Assembly (NCBI GenBank): GCA_944364005.1
Contig: CALVVW010000058.1
Location: 1 to 7,339 of the forward strand
Source of the DNA: an uncultured Bacilli bacterium
GTDB lineage: Bacteria; Bacillota_I; Bacilli_A; RF39; UBA660
Direction of reading: 5' to 3'
DNA length: 7,339 bases
Positions within the stretch are counted from its first letter, which is position 1. Every line of letters starts with the position of its first letter. This document shows, one piece after another, positions 5,814-7,339 of the stretch. The notes under the pieces were generated by a model that was not told the origin of the DNA, did no database searches, and was given only the letters and a program-made list of their open reading frames with translations. The position numbers and the translations under genes were made by a program.

Positions 5814-7339
5814 ATGAGTATAATTAAAGACTTAGAAAAAGATATAAAAAGTATTGTAGAAAAATCTGGATACCAAGTAGAAAACTTAATCTTGCAGCCT
5901 TCTGGTAGAAGAGATTTAGGACAGTTTCAATTAAATGATGCTATGAATCTTGCTAGAGTTTATAAAAAATCTCCTAGAGTAATTGCGGAAGATATTGTAA
6001 AAGAACTAGAAAAAGATAATAGATTTACTAATTTAAATATAGCAGGCCCAGGATTTATTAACATTACATTAACGGATGAATATCTAGGAAGTTTATTAAC
6101 CAAAATATATGAAGATAAAAGTCTAAACATTGATAAAAGAGAAAAGAAAACAGTTGTGTTAGATTACGGAGGTGCTAATGTTGCGAAAGCTCTACATGTA
6201 GGTCATTTAAGAAGTGCTAATATTGGAGAAGCTCTAAAACGACTAGCCAGAACATTAGGATATGAAGTAATAGGGGATGCTCACCTAGGAGACTATGGAA
6301 GACCATTAGGATTAGTAATATTAGAAATCAAGAAAAGATATCCGAACCTAGCTTATTTTGATGAAAACTATACTGGAGATTATAGTGATATAGACTTACC
6401 AATAACAAATCAAGACTTAGAAGAAATCTATCCTTATGCATCAGCAAAATCAAAAGAAGATGAAAAGTATCTAGAAGAAGCAAGAGAAATTACTTTTAAA
6501 GTTCAAAATCATGAAAGAGGATACTATGATTTATGGAAAAGAGTAGTAGAAATCTCTAAAGCAGATATTAAACAAGTATATGATATGTTAAATGTGGACT
6601 TTGATTTATGGCTAGGAGAAAGTGATGCTGCAGAATATATAGAGGAATTGACAAAAATTTATGAAAAAAAGAACGTATTAAAAGAAAGTGAAGGAGCTTT
6701 AATTGTAGAAGTAAAAGAGGAAGAAGATACATCTCCTATGCCACCATTATTATTTAAACGTTCGAATGGTACTATCTCTTATGAAACAACAGATTTAGCA
6801 ACTATCCTTCAAAGAAAAAAAGAAATAAATCCCGATGAAATTTGGTATTGTGTAGACGCTAGACAAGAACTACATTTTGATCAAGTATTCCGTGCAGCCA
6901 GAAAAGCAGAATTAGTAGATGATAAAGTAAACTTAGAATTTATTGGTTTTGGAACAATGAATGGAACCGACGGAAAGCCATTTAAAACAAGAGATGGTGG
7001 AGTCATGAGTCTAAAGGACTTAATCTCTCTAGTAGAAGAAGAAACTAGAAAAAGAATTAACCCGGATACAGTAGTAGCAGAAAAAAGAGAAAGTGTAGCA
7101 AAAACTGTTGCAATAGCAACACTAAAATATGCTGACCTTCTACCATTTAGAGGAACAGATTATATCTTTGACCCTGAAAAGTTCTCAGATTTAGATGGAA
7201 AGACAGGGCCTTATCTTCTATATTCAACAATCCGTATGAAATCTCTTCTAGAAAAAGGTGCTCATCTAAAAATAGGAGAAATTACAAAATTTAAAACAGA
7301 AACAGAAAAAGAATTATCACTAACAATACTAAGACTACC
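5814..7339 (+). CDS. argS: Arginine--tRNA ligase (ArgRS), 3' end beyond window
   Basis: This cytoplasmic class I aminoacyl-tRNA synthetase charges tRNA-Arg with arginine using ATP. The reading frame is open for 508 codons and leaves the window without a stop; family members are about 550-570 residues, so roughly the last 50-60 are missing. Residues 1 to about 90 form the ArgRS-specific N-terminal additional domain, ending in GPGFINI. The Rossmann catalytic core follows, with the HIGH signature as HVGH (128-131) in AKALHVGHLRSANIGEAL, then GDAHLGDYG, YETTDLATIL and RQELHFDQVFRAARK. The degenerate KMSKS-equivalent loop KPFKTRDGG is at about 388-396. TGPYLLYSTIRMKSLLEK (464-481) begins the helical DALR anticodon-binding domain, which is cut by the window edge. 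The usual SSPN before HIGH is replaced by GGAN, a variant of the GGPN seen in a clostridial-type ArgRS subgroup. It is the second gene of the operon with the DUF1934 gene. Confidence 0.97.
   Translation, partial: MSIIKDLEKDIKSIVEKSGYQVENLILQPSGRRDLGQFQLNDAMNLARVYKKSPRVIAEDIVKELEKDNRFTNLNIAGPGFINITLTDEYLGSLLTKIYEDKSLNIDKREKKTVVLDYGGANVAKALHVGHLRSANIGEALKRLARTLGYEVIGDAHLGDYGRPLGLVILEIKKRYPNLAYFDENYTGDYSDIDLPITNQDLEEIYPYASAKSKEDEKYLEEAREITFKVQNHERGYYDLWKRVVEISKADIKQVYDMLNVDFDLWLGESDAAEYIEELTKIYEKKNVLKESEGALIVEVKEEEDTSPMPPLLFKRSNGTISYETTDLATILQRKKEINPDEIWYCVDARQELHFDQVFRAARKAELVDDKVNLEFIGFGTMNGTDGKPFKTRDGGVMSLKDLISLVEEETRKRINPDTVVAEKRESVAKTVAIATLKYADLLPFRGTDYIFDPEKFSDLDGKTGPYLLYSTIRMKSLLEKGAHLKIGEITKFKTETEKELSLTILRL

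Overview
The window comes from an AT-rich, low-GC Bacillota genome. Several things fit a walled Bacilli or Erysipelotrichia/RF39-like lineage: strong AGGAGG-type ribosome binding sites, A/T-rich intergenic gaps, a DUF1934 (YwiB-like) gene fused tightly to argS as in Bacillus, and a class A penicillin-binding protein. Tryptophan is encoded by TGG and the genes end cleanly under the standard code, so this is not a UGA=Trp mollicute. The penicillin-binding protein implies a peptidoglycan wall. The lineage is inferred from gene content only.

Layout: Two tandem minus-strand genes (23-1603 and 1688-3271) encode cytoplasmic-looking proteins of 526 and 527 residues. They are diverged paralogs of each other and I do not recognise the family with certainty. 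They appear to form a small operon. A near-consensus promoter at 3297-3325 lies upstream of the distal gene, no terminator lies in the 84-base gap, and a hairpin with a T-tract sits at the end of the second gene at the window edge. Upstream, still on the minus strand, is a bifunctional GT51/transpeptidase penicillin-binding protein (3357-5330) with its own intrinsic terminator. Divergent from it on the plus strand is an extended -10 promoter driving a DUF1934 gene (5460-5813). Its stop codon directly abuts the start of argS (5814 to beyond the window end).

How they work together: The plus-strand pair is a housekeeping translation operon, and the penicillin-binding protein builds cell wall. 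The paralog pair is the only undescribed part. The two proteins share a nearly identical N-terminal block (NPLDDDY), a central block with a loose resemblance to the HopA1-type fold, and a short C-terminal tail (IIQD...MSDDEI..SQ.KI). The shared blocks are separated by linkers that have diverged completely. No RNA gene, CRISPR array, insertion sequence or attachment site was seen, and no intergenic stretch exceeds about 130 bases.
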